From Campylorhamphus procurvoides (Eukaryota; Chordata; Aves; Passeriformes; Dendrocolaptidae), in contig WBMV01006657.1 in NCBI GenBank assembly GCA_013396655.1, positions 28,081 to 92,080 on the forward strand: DNA of 64,000 bases. The letters are read 5' to 3'. Below the pieces are notes generated by a model. It saw only the letters and a list, made by a program, of their open reading frames with translations, made no database searches and was not told the DNA's origin. Every line of letters begins with the position of its first letter. Positions within the stretch are counted from its first letter, which is position 1. Below are positions 21,601 through 36,000 of the stretch, one piece after another. The translations under genes and the position numbers were made by a program.

Positions 21601-24600
21601 GGCATGAGTATTTTTTCCTGTTAGCTCAGGAAATTGATTTGGACACTCCCTTTCTTCTGGGTTGAAGCTGCACATGAACTCTCCCATCAAAGAGCCCCAG
21701 TTATTTCTGTCTCCTGAGTGTGCCTCGAGTAATTAATTCACTCTATGGAGTAATTCGTTCTCTCTAAGGCTGTGCCTACACCAGACTGAACTTGCCCATG
21801 GCTGCTCTGCAGCACTGACACCAGCTGGCCGTAACAGCCCTTGTCCACCCCCCTGAAGCCTGTCTGTCACCAAAACACAGTGTCTGAACACCTCTTGCTG
21901 TTTCCCAGACTGTGCTTAGTGGCACTCGAGGAGAGGGCTACTTCGGCCAGGACAGTCTAAATCCTCATGGTGTTTTACTGGAGTAGATGATGCTTGAAAG
22001 ACTGTATTGGGTTGGATGTTAATTTTCACAAGGTATTTGCTTATCTTCCAGAGTTTTTTGATACTCTACACTTCCTTCAAAAACTGGACATTCCCTTTTA
22101 TTGTTTTTATTTTCTAGAGAAAAGGCTCCAAATTAATTTGAATCACAATTCTTCAAAGTCCTTGAAACTTCATAAAGACCAAGCTGCATCTTACCACCCT
22201 ACTTTAAACTGAACATACTGTGGAGGTTCTATTATTGTTTGTGATCTTTTATGCATCAGTAGATGTGGCTTTGCAAACCATGTCTTGAAAACCTATGATG
22301 CAGGGCATGTACGAACATAAGAATGTCCTTTCCATCTTTGATTTTTTCTAATGAAATGGCTTTGGTAAAGAGAAGGTAAAGAGCTTGTCTCTCGTTGCTT
22401 TCCTTGTGCAGGTGTCTCTGTCTGTAAAAGCCAACAACAGCAGCAAAGGCCGACAGGCAAACTGTGGGGCTGCAGAAGCCACAAGCACACATTCCCCACG
22501 GGCAGCCAGGGTTTCCTGTGGGGGAAACCAGCCCAGGAAGAGGAGGAGGAAGGTGCAGATGGTCCCTTCCAGCACACACTTAGGAGCTGAGATGTTCTGA
22601 TGGTTCCTACTGTTTGCTGTTCCCCTGGTGCCCATCTCATACTCCAGGCATTTCACGATACACATAATAAATGACATTCTGACAACAATCCCTTTTCCTT
22701 TCACACTCTTTTCCACAAGTATGGATTTGGGGAATGAGCTCAGGTATCCAGGCATTAACTCAGTGTATTCTGTTGGATCCCTGCTTCATTCAGGGTGTAA
22801 ATTATTATGCTCTTGTCCCCAAGGAGATTCTTAGAAATCCTACCTTTGTGCACCCATACAACCTGCACAGAGCAGCAGCTGGCTGAAAGCCCAAGGTGTG
22901 GAGCACAAATTGTTGCTGTCAGTGTCTCCTGGATGAAGGTTATGGCTCTCTTCCTTTGCCTTGAACGCTCTGTGGTTGTTACATGCTCTTTTCTTAATAA
23001 CACCATACAGAACCACTGTTAGAATTTCTTCCTTTTTTTTTTTTAATGAGAAGGGAAATTCTTTGTGGTTTATTTCACCAGCAGCAAGAAAATAGGTAAC
23101 AGACCTCTTAGTTAAAAACTAAAAAGAAAAATCCATCATGCAGCAAAAAGAACTTTGAATAATATCTTCCAGACAAACTCCAAGAAAGGCAAATAAGTCC
23201 CCTATTTCTTAAGTGATCCACAGCCCTGAACATCTGTCCCAAAATATTCAGTCTCCAGACTGCCAGCAAAAGAAGGACTGGAGGTTGAGGGCTTGACCTT
23301 CCTGAAGAAACTGTACGTGGCCTAAAAAGACTTTGGCTGAAAGGCTGACTGGGGGATGGAAGAAGGTTCATCCCGGAGCAGAGAGTGATGCCAGTAGTTT
23401 GTTCAGATGAAACATTTTAACTGGAGATTTATTGAGAGGTTCTTGTTTGTTTGTTTTGTTTTGCTATTACTTCTCTTTGCAAAGTTGAAACTTGTCCAGT
23501 AACACTCTGTTTCAGTCTTTTATAGGGATTGTCAGACACTTATGAAAATCAGACAAACAAACAGAATAAGTTAGGAGTCAGCTAGTTTGCAATGAAAGGA
23601 GGTGGACTGGGGTTCTCTTGAGAAACTTTCAGCTGAGATGAAACAGAAGAAAAAATAAAGAGTTGTTTTCCTTACTTGCTGCCAGCATTTTTATATGTCC
23701 ACTGGCTTCACAGGGCACCAAATGCACACTATATTAGGACAATACCATTTCCAGCACAATGCATAATGCATGAGTCCCCTGACCAGGCTGTGTTTGTGGA
23801 GAGTATTGTACCTCATGGCCTTTAACTAAACAGAGGTGAAGCTCTGAGTTCATAAAGTCTGGGATTACTTCAGCTGTCATTTTGGAACAGAAAGATAAAC
23901 AGAGCTAATAAAGTAACAAAGCTTCAAAAATCCTCCTGAGATTTCAGCCCATCTCTAACTTGCACAGTGATTTAACAGGAGCTGTACAAGTAGAGCACAA
24001 GGAACATGGGGCTCTGCAGCCCCTTGTTGGGCTAATCGAGAGTTGTGATGGGCAGGCAGAGCTCTCGCTGTATGTTGGAATTAATGTCTGTGCAAAGACA
24101 ACCCTAAGCCTGTGCTGTAGCAAGAGAGGCTGTCCCTGAGCTCAGGACCAGGACCAAGGACCTCAGAGCAGCAGTGACTGACTCTCTCCACAGTTTTAGG
24201 CTGTTTGTTTAAACACAAACCCTCTTCCCTGGTCCAGCCCAGGTGTAACCAAGTGCAACCCACACCTCTGACCCTGTGCAATTTCTATTATTCATATCTA
24301 ATGGGATTAATCTCAATGTAGGACACAAACCTAGCAGTCTCCTAAGCTAAATTTTATAAACTCAATCCTTTCATTTATGCCAAGTCCACACTCATCTCTC
24401 ATGCCTGATGAAGGGAATGGGTTTCCTTATCCAACACCCATAAAGTACCCAGAAGGACTCACAATATCTGTGATGATGCCCCCGTGTGATTATACCAAGT
24501 TTATGCTCATTCCTGCTTTACAACAATGGAGGAAATTTGCTCAGGGACTTCAGTTTACAGAACACCCCAGCTGGCCTCTCCTGTCCACACTAAAATTCAG

Positions 24601-27600
24601 AGTGAAGACAAAGATGCTGAAGAATAACAGCAAGATGGTTGTTCCCTCAGCATGATGCTTCTGTCCTCTCACAGCAATGCTGGAAAGGCCAAAAGCTGCT
24701 CTTCCAGGGAACCTGGAGTGGTTCACAGCTGGAGGGGATTGACTCACAGAGAGAAATTGAAGGGTGTTTAGAGTCTGAAACAAAAATAATAATTAAAGTC
24801 ACTGGCCTTTTTGAGAGGGAAATAAATTTCTGGTCAGGCTGAGTGGATTAAGTGGGTTGAAATAATCATAAGATATGACTGTTAATTATTTAATCAGTGT
24901 ATTGGGGCAGTTAGGAAATACTGGATCTGTTTCAATGACAAATGGGGGAAAATTGCATTAGGGTTCTTGTTAAGCAGCAGAGGGACATGGTCAGTGATGT
25001 ATCACCCTACTGCCCATTTTCTGGGGGATTTGGTTGGGGCAGCTGCTAAAGTCAATTTTGCACAATACAGGTAGAAAAAGATAGAGCCTTTTTATTACTC
25101 AAATTGCCCCTGAACTCGGTTGTCTGAGTCTCATGTTGGACTATATTTTCTGGGGTGAAATCCACATGGATTGTGTGGCAGATGTGGCTTTTGATAGCCC
25201 AGATGTTTTCCGGGCTGTCTCAGCTGTAATTAGCTACTGGGGACTTGTGGCCTCAGAAGGTTTAGCGGGATTTCAAACTAATTTGTGATGGTAATTTCTG
25301 AGAAGGGCAAGGCACACTTGAAAATCCGCTTCTGCCTTCATGCGTGGGCAGAGCTCTGTGTGAGTCTAAGCTGGTCTCAGTCCGCAGGACCCCCCCGCAG
25401 CGGGTCTCGAGGGGAAAAACACCCCCAAAGTTGCTGCTGCTGCCGCCCTGAGTGATGCCCTGCAGAGGTGTGATGCAATGTTTCCCCAGCACCAGGGTCT
25501 CCATTGCATCATCTGCTTCCATTTCTACATTTCCTCTGCTCTGGCCTGACATCATCTCCTGCTTTCACTCCTACCTGGCGACCTTTGCGTCCTCAAAGCA
25601 GCTTTCATTTTAATGACTTTTATCAGTGCTTGTTTTCTAACCCAGTGTGAGAACGTCTCATGTCTGTGTCTGGTGGAAACTGGGTCCTTGTTCACAAAAA
25701 AGGGGCTAAAGTGTAAAATTGCAGCATCACCCACAGTGAACTGCTTCTGAAGGTCACAGAATTACAGGTCTGAAGGCAATGAACACTTAAACTCTTCACT
25801 CCTAAAACCTGTAAGGGACGTTTGAAGCCTTGAGCATGGAATGGATTCACATTAAGCTCTGCAGAGAGGTCAGGTTCCAAATTTGGCTGAAATTCTCCCT
25901 AGGCAGAGGTCTTCTGCTATGCCCTTTCAGTCCCTGAAGGGACTGGACATCTGGGATGTGTCTGCAATGAGTGGTAGTTTCTTACTAAGAAATTGTGGCT
26001 GCCAAGATAAATCATCCTGTGCAAGTTTTTGGAATAATGACAATAAAATGGTTCCTTTTTACCACATTTCCCAGGGGTGTGCTCCCCCCTCAAGGCCAGA
26101 AGACAGCAAGTCACCTGAGGGAACAATTGACACTTTCACCTCAAACTGGCCAAGATTGCTCAAAGCCAGGCCAGACACATTTGTTGCACAAATTCCAACA
26201 ATTTGCAACTAGACTTTCGCCTGCTTTTCCTCTTTTAAGGAATTTCTTTCATACTTCACATCCAGCCAGTGACAGCTCATTTTGTTGCTGGCTCTTTTGG
26301 GGGCACTGTAGTTCCTTGGCGAGGGGCGGTGTGGTTTGCGTGGCCATTGGCATAAAAACACTTTAATCTGCAGGACTTGATATAATGGTTTGATCCCAAT
26401 TGTCCTCCTACTGCAACCACACCATTTATTCCCATCTTGCCCTGATGGATAAGGGATCTCCGCAGTGTTTTAGGACAAAACCTGGGTGCAGGTCATTGCA
26501 AAGGGGAAGGGATGGGAGGCAGCCTCAGGACGCATCATCTGAGCCAGTGATGTGCTCAGTGGCAGCAGACCATGTCTGTGGTTGATACACAACCTCCGAG
26601 CTGTTTGGGTTTGCTCTGAGGTGCCGGGGCCTTTCAGACACCAGGGAAGGCACGAGATGCCCTGGAGGTAATGACCTGCAATTTTCACTCAGCTTGATGT
26701 TGGTGAGAGGAGCAGAGACGGGATGTGCAGCCTCCTCAGGAGCCCTGGTGAGTGAGGAGAGGCTGTGCCATGTTCTGTGCGTGCTGGGATGGCTCAGAGG
26801 CAAGCACATCTTCCCATCACGTCCAGCTGCCCTGGATCAGGCCCTGGGAATGCCCTCGTGGCCATGCTGTGACCCCTGGCATGCAGGACTCGGTTACCCA
26901 GAAGGGTTCTTTGGTGGCTGAGCAGCAGGACTGCGGAGTCCCAGGGAGGAGGCAACAAAAGCTGGTTAATTGTTTTAAACCACACATTCCTCCCTGCTCT
27001 TTTCTTTTGAGTTTAGTTTTTAAAGTGGTCTGCAGGGTTTACTGCCAAATACCTTCATCGCTTTTTTGGTGAAACCTTTACAGCTGGGGACTTTCCATGC
27101 GACAGGTTATTTGGAAAAAATGATGCAAATTGTAAAACATGTCTTAATTTGACTTTAAATATCTAAGTTTTGGATAACATGTCATCTTATTGATGGTAAT
27201 ACACATACTCAGAAACTCAGCAAGAGTCCTTTGAAAACTCACCTCAGCTATAAAAGTCCCTTTTATTTTTAAAAATGGTTGTTAAAATCTATAACTGATC
27301 CTAAAATGAGATAATTAAATTTATGCATCAGATAATGGTAATTTGATAAATAATTAAAATCACAAGTATTTGACAGTTCATTGCACTAGAACTTTTACAT
27401 TCTGTAGATATTCAAGAGAAGAAAATACCACAGAATTTTCTTTGGTTTTGAACCATATTCTTAAATCAGGCCTTAAAACCTATATTTAGACACTTCAAGG
27501 CTGATAATATTTCAAAGGTGCTGAGCACCTCTGCTTTCCATTGACATAGAAAACTTCTCGACACTTCTCTGATTGAGATCACAGTTCTCAGAAAACCTAA

Positions 27601-28765
27601 ACATGGTTGTAGGTACACAGTTTTGACTCATTTACCTTAAAAATTCACTTGGTAAAACTGCATCTCTAAACTAAAGACAAACCAAACGGAGTCTCTAAAC
27701 TAAAGCAGATACCATTTGCAAGCCTCAAATCCACAGGGGGTTTGTCAGATTCCTGTTCCTCCTGCCAGGAGGAAGCTGTAGGAGCAGCCCACCTTCCCCA
27801 CTGCTGTCTTGAACTCAGAAGTGCAGCAATAACTGTAGGAACGAAGTGTAATACAAACCAAAAATTGTAGGATATTTTGGACCAGGTTTTCCACTCGTGG
27901 TGGGTGCTTCAAGCTTCCACACTTTGTGCAACATACTGTAGGATGTGCAGTCACTTGCATCACTGCATGCCTCATACACAGAGCATGAGCCTGATCCCCC
28001 ACAGGCCCCCCAGGCTCTCCACAGTGACTGGCAATGCTATTGCAGCAGAGAGTTGCTACGTTTCCTGTAGTCCACAATGTGTTGACTTCCTGTTACTACA
28101 GAGATGTAAATATGATAAATAACAGGCTCTGAGTCAGATAAAGCTGTCAGACCTCAGACCAGAGTACCAGTCACGTCTATATATTTATTTTTTAATTTTG
28201 TATTATTTTATTTTAATGTACTAGTTTAAGAAGAGCTTTGGACTCTGCTCCAATTGCTAATTGGCTGCCAGGTGTTGGTCAAGCCACAGAAGATGTGATT
28301 CCTCACACATGGCTTTAGCTGTCTACACATGACTCCCCTTACAGTGAGGGTGGCACTTTTAGGCTTTCACCTGGTATCTTTTAGACACTGCCCTGCCAGG
28401 AAGGGGAGTTGCATCTCAGGAGTGTCCTCCCCTGGGTTCAAGGAGAGCCCAGAGTGACTCAAACCCAAGGATGCTTTAGGTCAGACTGATCCCAGCCTTG
28501 TCCATGCCTGTTTCCCACCTTCAACCCTGGGACAATGTGGTCACTTGGTTGATGTCGATGGTCTTTGAGTGCAGGGAGTAACTTACAGCTCACAAGGGGT
28601 AGTTTTCACTGTCCAGGCCCTGGGCTGTTCCGAGGTATAATGTGCTAGATATGGTTATTTATTAGTTAATTTGTGTTAGGGCTCAAGAAATGGGAAGGGT
28701 GAAATATGAAGCCATAGGAATATACATCTAAGAGGTTCCAGTGCTATTTGAACTCTGATTTCATG
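18693..28765. other. Intergenic sequence, 10 kb, no gene seen
   Basis: The stretch contains a purine-biased plus strand at about 18930-19740, T and A runs near 19757-19769 and 19798-19809, a G run at about 21231-21239 and a T run at about 23032-23044. ORFs reach 135 codons (minus strand, 22348-22755) but show no domain, signal peptide or conserved motif that I recognise. No intact mobile element was identified. Confidence 0.6.
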
Positions 28766-28882
28766 AAATCATAGAATGGTTTGGGTTGGGAAGGACCTTA
28801 AAGACCATATAGTTCCAACACCCTGCCATGGGCAGGGACACCTTCCACTAGACCAGGTTGCTCCAAGCCCTGTCCAACGTGC
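28766..28882 (-). mobile_element. CR1 LINE 3' fragment, minus orientation
   Basis: The stretch is the reverse complement of the CR1 end: aatcatagaatggtttgggt, tgggaaggaccttaaagacc, 'ccctgccatgggcagggaca', ccttccactagaccaggttg, 'ctccaagccctgtccaacg'. About 117 bp remain. Confidence 0.94.
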
Positions 28883-29970
28883 TCCCAACAAAAAGGTCAC
28901 CTGGTGATGATACCAGAACGGCGAAATCAATACAGGTCAAGGCCATGCAGAGGAGAATCACTGCAAGTGAATTACTGACCACAATAAAATGATGACAAAT
29001 CATTACAAAAGGTTCAGCTGACATTTGCCTGTAGAGTGCTCATGAAAAAAAAAGAGTTGAGATATTGCTGTGCTCATTCACTCCCCAGGAATTTCCCTTC
29101 ATGCAGAATCAGTCATGACTAAGATTCTTTTCCGACTTGTCTGTGCTGTAATGGAGTAAATGAAAACAGTCTTGACTGCGTGGGGCAATAATTGTTTGCA
29201 CCAGGGCTTTGGTGTTTTTCCTGGAACATGAAGGTGATCAGATTATGAGTGGGGAAAAAATTATGTAAGTAAATAAAGTACAAATACACATACTCCCAAA
29301 TATGCCCAGGCTCAGGATTGCTACCTGTTGCTGTGGAACAGTTGGAGAGGCTGTCAAAAGGACTTACACACCTGCAGCGTCTGCAGCCTGTTGTTGGCAA
29401 TACCTTCTTCTCTTGCTCAGGGGATCTTGATTTCTTACCATGAACTTCAGCACAAAGGACCTCAGGAGTCTGATGTTCTCTGCCCCAGCCCCAAACAACA
29501 GCAAAAACAGACACCCAGTATTTATTACAGTTTATCTACCATAACCTGCATCCTTTCAGTACTTCTGAAGACATTTCTGCACCCAGATAGTTCACATCAT
29601 TGGGAATTCCTCATTGATAATATAATTTATTTTCAAAAAAATGTCATTTTGTTTAGGTTCTGGTAGTGTCTCAGTAGGGCTGTGTGAGATGTTCTGCAAA
29701 CATGGGCTAAACAGGCATAACTGGTAAAAAATAGTGGGTGAAAGGATTATTCTTCTGAATACAGTGTGGGAAATGCACAGAGAAAAATCTCACACGAAGG
29801 ACATAGCCAGGGACTGAAACGTCATCCAGGTCCACACATGCTTTTCTTAGAGGCCTAGAACATAGCAAATATGTCAACTGTATCTGGGATCTGAATTTTT
29901 AGGCCCAAAACAAAAAAGATAGGACAAGCAGAATGTGGAAAGAGGCCTCAGGTAAGAAAACCAGCTTATT
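28883..29970. other. Intergenic sequence between two CR1 tails
   Basis: No gene or repeat family is recognised here. Two opposed ORFs of 131 and 112 codons at 29119-29666 overlap each other and read as chance. Confidence 0.6.
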
Positions 29971-30094
29971 CTTGGAGCAACCGAGTCTAGTGGAAGGTGT
30001 CCCTGCCCATAACAGTGGAGTTGGGATAAGATGAGCCTTGAGATCCCTTTCCAAGCCAAACTGTTCTGTGATTTTATGATTCTATGATTCTATA
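29971..30094 (+). mobile_element. CR1 LINE tail with terminal octamer repeats
   Basis: The stretch reads cttggagcaaccgagtctag, tggaaggtgtccctgcccat, then a decayed middle, 'gagatccctttccaagccaa' and 'actgttctgtgattttatga'. It ends in repeats of the CR1 3' octamer (tgattcta, 30077-30094). Confidence 0.93.
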
Positions 30095-33000
30095 AATACA
30101 CAACCTGCACTACCTGGAGCTTCATTTCCCTCACACACAGACACTGTCACTGGAGCACAGGCTAGAAAACTAAGCACTTGTTGAGTGTCCTAACAGCTCA
30201 CCATTTATTTTTTAATTATTTTGCGTCGGCAAACAAGTTTGTTCCATGATACTAATTACTAAGTTTTCATGCATCACTGAGGTAAACCTGTGGTGATGCT
30301 ATCTTCAGAACAGAATATTCAAATTGTTAATTGATATTCTGCATCCTTTATAGACCTCAATTGGTAAAGAAATGGAGATAGAGCCTGCACAAGATATATG
30401 GCAGTCAGATTTGAGTTGAAATTCTGGGGAAAAACATCTGGCCTGGTATGCCTGCAATTCATTAGTCACCACTTGAGCAGACACCTAGAATTTTTCTCAT
30501 TGAAGTCACCAAGTCACTGAGTACTTGTCCAGTGTTCCAGATTTATCAAAGCTCAGAAGCACATGTTAAATCCCCTCCACTCCAAATGGAATTTAAGCTC
30601 TTTGCTTACTAAAAATGGACCCTTTGAACAGGATGTGCTCTATAAGCCCTGGAACAGATGATCAGAAAGTATATAAAATATCCCCTCTGGGCCTGAGCTT
30701 CTCACTGAAAATCCCAGTGCCCTTTTCCTAACAAGGTCAGCACCCACAGCCCAGATTGCAGGGTCTAACTCTGCTGGAGAAAAACCATTTCCTTTGGGGC
30801 ATCCTCTGGGGACCATCCAGCACGTCCAATGCACAATGGCAAGAGTCTTCCAAGTTCTTTCTCCAGTTCTAAGACCCTTTGGAAGGAGGCAGTGCCCTCG
30901 CACCCTGACCCAGTATTCCAGAAGCCACATTCCAGGAGCTGTCCATAGCATGAACCAAATATTTATTCAGAGGCCTGAAGTTTGAAATAAAGAGGAAAAA
31001 AAGGGCATGTTGTTGTGCTGACCTTTCCAAATTCCCAGCAGACCACAGAGATGATGTGTGTTCACTCCAAAATACATTCATTACTGCAAGAAAAATTTGG
31101 TGTGCGAGTGAATAAGCAAACATGGTGACCTTCTAGGAAGGAGATGTGAAAGTCTCAAAAGGTTGCTGTGGCCCCAGTGAGACCAAGATGCTGAAGGATG
31201 TAATTTCTCAGTCCAAATGATCAGACAAATTTGGGATGTTTTCAGTTCTCTTTGCCCATCTCGAGGCAGGCAAAACAGTCAGGCTGTGAGCTGATGGATC
31301 CTGGAAATTTTATCCATCTTGGACTTTAGATATCCAGCCTGGTCTGCAACTGAGCAGTAATGAGGGACATGGATGGGCTTTTGTTTTGGAAGCCTTCTGG
31401 GAGACAAAACTAGGTGTCAAAACACTTTGAAAACTTTGGCTACCTTGTCCCACAGCTTTCTCTCTAACTGCAGGAAACAGGAGCATTGTCACCACAATCC
31501 TCTAATTTATCTCTCTGAATAATTCCCAATTCTGACTTCCTAATCATCAGTAGTAAAGAAAAGCTAATTTATCTTTAAAACGTGTCCTTGCCACTTCAGT
31601 ATAAAACACTATCTGGGGCTGCAGCACAGAGCTGATGAATTCAAACTCTTGTTCTGAGAAGACACAAGCACAAAATAGGAATATATAGTGCCATCAGCAA
31701 AGTGTTGGAAACAGAGAAATAGGATGTCCCATGGCCCCTGCCCCAAAGCCAGGGCTCACTCCTCAGGACAAACAACTCTAGTAAAGTAGTTGTGACTTTT
31801 GACATTTGCCAAAGGTTTTAAAGATCAAGCAAATGCCCTTCTTGATCCTGAGACCCTCTTTCAAAGGCAGTTGGCACCATGATGTTTGTGTGAGTTTATG
31901 TCTTGCTTCTCAAGTTTCTGTAGAGGAAAGCTAAAAATGTGACTAGTCCTTATCCTTGGAGCAGGACGTGGCTTTTGTGCAATGTGACCATGTCTGATTT
32001 GTCAGCAGCCATGGGTTCATCAGAGGCAGCAATGGGAAAGGCAGCTGGATCCTCCAAAAAGGAACTGCAGCACTTTTCACAGCATGCTGCCATTTGAGCA
32101 GCTCTAACTGCATAAGGGCAGCAGGAGGAAGATCTGGGTAGAAATGCCTGTCTAGGAACACAAAGAATTTTTGTGGCTGTTTGCACACTGCACACACTTT
32201 CAGGGTCTGTTTATTATTCCATGCTGCCATGGAATCTTCCTGCACATGAGATGCTGGAGATAAGTTAATCCCAAAACTTGTGTGTCAAGGCAGCTGCAAA
32301 GCAGCAATTTTCTGTCTCAGAAGGGCACGGTGAAAAAGACCTTTGCAATGAATTACACTCTTACTTGGGAGAGAAAGGAATGCATGGAATGGTTTAGCTG
32401 AGCTGTGTTAGCCCAGGGCTGTGTGCCAAGAGACAGCAGATAGTCAGATCGCTTCTACAGTTTAGCCCCACCCAGCTGGGAAGACACAGGGTAAGTGGCT
32501 GAAAAAGCACAGATGGAAAATGCCAAGAGTCGAGGAGACCAAGAACAGGGAACAGGGACAGCATCTGAAGCAGCACTTGTGAGGAGTCTTTCTCCCAAAA
32601 GAATGCAAAAGGTGCATGCAGTTCCCACAGCAGACAAGTTCGGGCAAGGAGGAGTAAAGCTTGGGAGTCCCCAAGACAGGAGCCTGCAAGAGCTGGAAGC
32701 AGCTCCGTGTACACTTTGTGCTGCAAAGTCTGGTTCTGCAGAGCCATGAAGGGAGAGATGAAGAGTGTCAGCTGTCCCCACCCGTAGGTGGTCTGTGCTG
32801 GAGTTTAACTCTTGGGGGAAGGAGAGATTTGAAAAGGACCTGGTGGGTGTCACAGAACAGACTGTGACAATCCTTTTCCCTCATGGAGGGGCAGAAAATG
32901 TTGACAGCCACAAGGGCAGTGACAAAAAGTTGTGTTAAAGTCTGTAGTAAAGTCTGTAGGGCTGGCAGAAGGTGTTTAGATCAGTCTTAGCTAGGATGCA

Positions 33001-36000
33001 AGACCTAAAGGCTCACTGTAGGGAAGAGCACATGAAGTGCAGGCTCCAGTTTCGAACCACCACCACAACAGAGACGTCCATTTCTCTGTCCATGACTTTC
33101 AGGTTCTGCTTCTTTCCACCTACTGACTTCCCATGGCCAACCCTTGCTTAATTTAGGGGATCTCTTGGTCCCCACCCATCAACACCAAACAGCTCCCTAG
33201 CCATCCTGCAGCCTGTGGTGCAGCCTGTGGTGCCCAGGCTGAAGTGTTTCTGGCCCGCTTCTGCAGACAGGGTGTGAGGGACCAGCACACTTATGGCCTT
33301 ACAGCTGAAGCCACAAAAGAATTGACTCGTTCCACATGTCTTAGAAAATTTTTCCTGTAATCTAATGGCATAAATCCCTGCTTGGATGAAAGCCTCAGTA
33401 CAATTGTTTAACTGAATAGATTGATCACTTAAAATGCCTTAAAATTCCTGTCTCACAATCTTTGTAATTAATGAACACTCAAAGAATGTATTTTACAGAA
33501 ACTTAGAATAGGAAAGGCTTTAAGGACCATGAATCTGGTTTTTGTTCATTGTGTTATACATTTGAAAGGTGGGGTTTTTTTTCCTTATAAGCAGGAACAC
33601 ATTAGACATGAAAAATACAGTAGAGTGCATGAAAAGGGAGAGCAGATAACACAGCAAATGTGTTCATGTGGTGAAAGCACCAGACTGAAGCTCAAAGGGT
33701 CAGATTTTTTTCCCAGCTCTGCCACAGAGATCACAGATCGTGATCTTGGCTAAGAGGCTTTGCCAGATCTGGACTAAGCACATTAGTGATTGTCTGTCCC
33801 TGTTGAGGTGGCCATGACGGACAGAACTGCGACTCAGCTGCTGTCTAGACTTGAAGGTGCTGCATTCCTGCTGGTTCCTGACAAGGTTTTCATCAGACTC
33901 CATGTCAGAGCCCTGAAGAGGAGTTTTAAGTTGGTCCCTTCTGCTCCCTGATCCTACAGAGGGGCTCTGAGCCTGAGCTGAACACATTCTGCACAAGGGG
34001 CAGACAGGTGACAATGTCCATGTTAGGACTGGTCCTTCTTCATGCAGGTGACTCAGGATCTCATTCTTGCTCCACAGGATACAAGGAAGAGACTTGACTT
34101 GATACCCTGACATATCCAAGGCTTCTCTCACTTTCCTAGGACACAACCTGGCAAGATCCTTACTGTTATGGGATGGAAAATGTCCTCTGAATGTCCCCCA
34201 TTCAGATTTTTAAGGAGTATTCTTGCCCTGAGAGCTTCCTGGATGTAAATTTTGAGCCTTCACTGCACCTTGAAGCTTTTGCTCTATGTGAGGACTTGCA
34301 CTCAGGAGCAGGAGGAAAGTTTTCTTTCCAACAGCAACTTTTACACACACCATGATGAGCATTTTAGGGGAGTCATCACCAACATTCCCAGACCACAGAA
34401 AATTCTGGTCATTTGGCGGCTCTAGAGAGGACTGAGATATAAAAGGAGAAAGGGTGGGGCTGGGGAGATCCCAGAGGACAGACAGTAGCCTGTTCCCACA
34501 CAAGGACTGGAGGGTGTGGTGCCGGTCTCAACCCTTTGCTCAGGGTAAGCCGAGGGCATGTTCACAGGAGCCAAAGACATGGATGGAACTGAGTGCTTGG
34601 GAGAAGAGCCATTCCCAGAGTGGCATCAGTCGTGGATGAAATCCTAATGGCATCAGTATGCTGAGAACTTTGTAGACTGCAAATCCCATATGAGTGATCC
34701 AAGCACTGGGGCAGAGAACAAAAATCCCCCAAAATTGTAAGCTGAAGCATTAGTCATTCTATAGAAATGGAAGCTGACAAGGCAGCAGCTGCCTTGGTCA
34801 GAGCTGGTTCATATTTGAATGGCCCCACATAGAGAAATTTTGAATCAGAAATTCAGTGAAGCCAAGAGGGAATGAGACATGAAGCCACCCCAAGAGATAA
34901 AAGGGAGAATATTTCAGTGTGTAAACAGCCTGAAATCTCCCGGGTAGCAGAGATGAATATTGACTTAGAGCAAGAGGACAATGGCCAGAGATGAGACAGA
35001 GCAAGAGGGGTTGAAGATGAACTAATTTTGCTGTCTGCTCTATGTTTTTAATGCAAGTGGATTAGAAGGTCAATGAATAGGCATTTCCTGGCTGAATCCT
35101 CCTTGTTCAGCCACTGCTGGTTTTAGTTTAGTGTAGAATTGACATTAATTACTTGCAGGGCATCACAGATGTATCAGAGAGCTGCAGGAAGCAAGGCATG
35201 GGATCAGAACTTGGGAAACTGGCATCCAACTCCTTCCTGCCCTGTCACACCCAGTAAAGCTTTTGTCCAGACTGCTTAACTGGCCCTGGGACTTTTCTCC
35301 TCTGCAACAGAGGTGAAAACATCATTTGATGGCCCTAAGTCTGCCATTACTAAAAACCATGTATAATTGTTCTCCATGCCATGGAGTACCTGTCTGTAGA
35401 GATATTTACTGTGTCTGTCTTGTGTAATCTCATGTGAGGCTGAACAGTCACAGTCTCTTCATACATTCCTGAAAAAAACATTTGTCTTTCTGATCCTTTT
35501 AAAACTTTTCTAATCCTGCTATATCCTTGATGAGGAGTAAAGCTCAGAGAGGAAAAGAACTTTCAAGACTTGTATACTCTGTGGTTTCTTAAGTGACATC
35601 ATCCTGCAGTTCTCTATCCCTTCCCAAGTAATGGCTTCCCCATAACAGCTTTTCCTGAATGTTTTTTAGCCACAGCTAAGTTTTCTGCGAATATTTTCAT
35701 TGAATTCATTTTTATTACCACCAATATTTCTTTCCTGAGTGCCAAAGGGTGTTTCAGAGACCTTCTCTTTGAGGAAAAAAGGGTTGTTTATCGACACAAC
35801 ACAGTCCTTACTGCCTTTGTCTTTTGTCCCTCAGCCATTTGGTGTGTGATGGGATGCAGCCCAGGTTTGTGGCAGTTTCCTTCATAGAAACACCAGTTTA
35901 TTGATACCTGACAGTCTCTCTCACATACTCCTGCCTCTGGCAGTGGTGAGTAGTGACTGCTTAGAGAGGGCGTGTGGGAGGGATTTCTTCACCAGCAAAC

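Noticed and set aside
25745..25775. Faint 'tcacagaattacaggtctgaag' resembling a CR1 end
   Set aside because: It is too short and lacks the following ggtttgggttgg motif.
30640..30985. Possible internal CR1 piece near 'ccagtattccagaagcc'
   Set aside because: No consistent order of CR1 segments could be followed across the stretch.
32394..32867. Cluster of 68-132 codon ORFs on both strands
   Set aside because: Mutually overlapping frames without family features reflect low stop density, not a gene.
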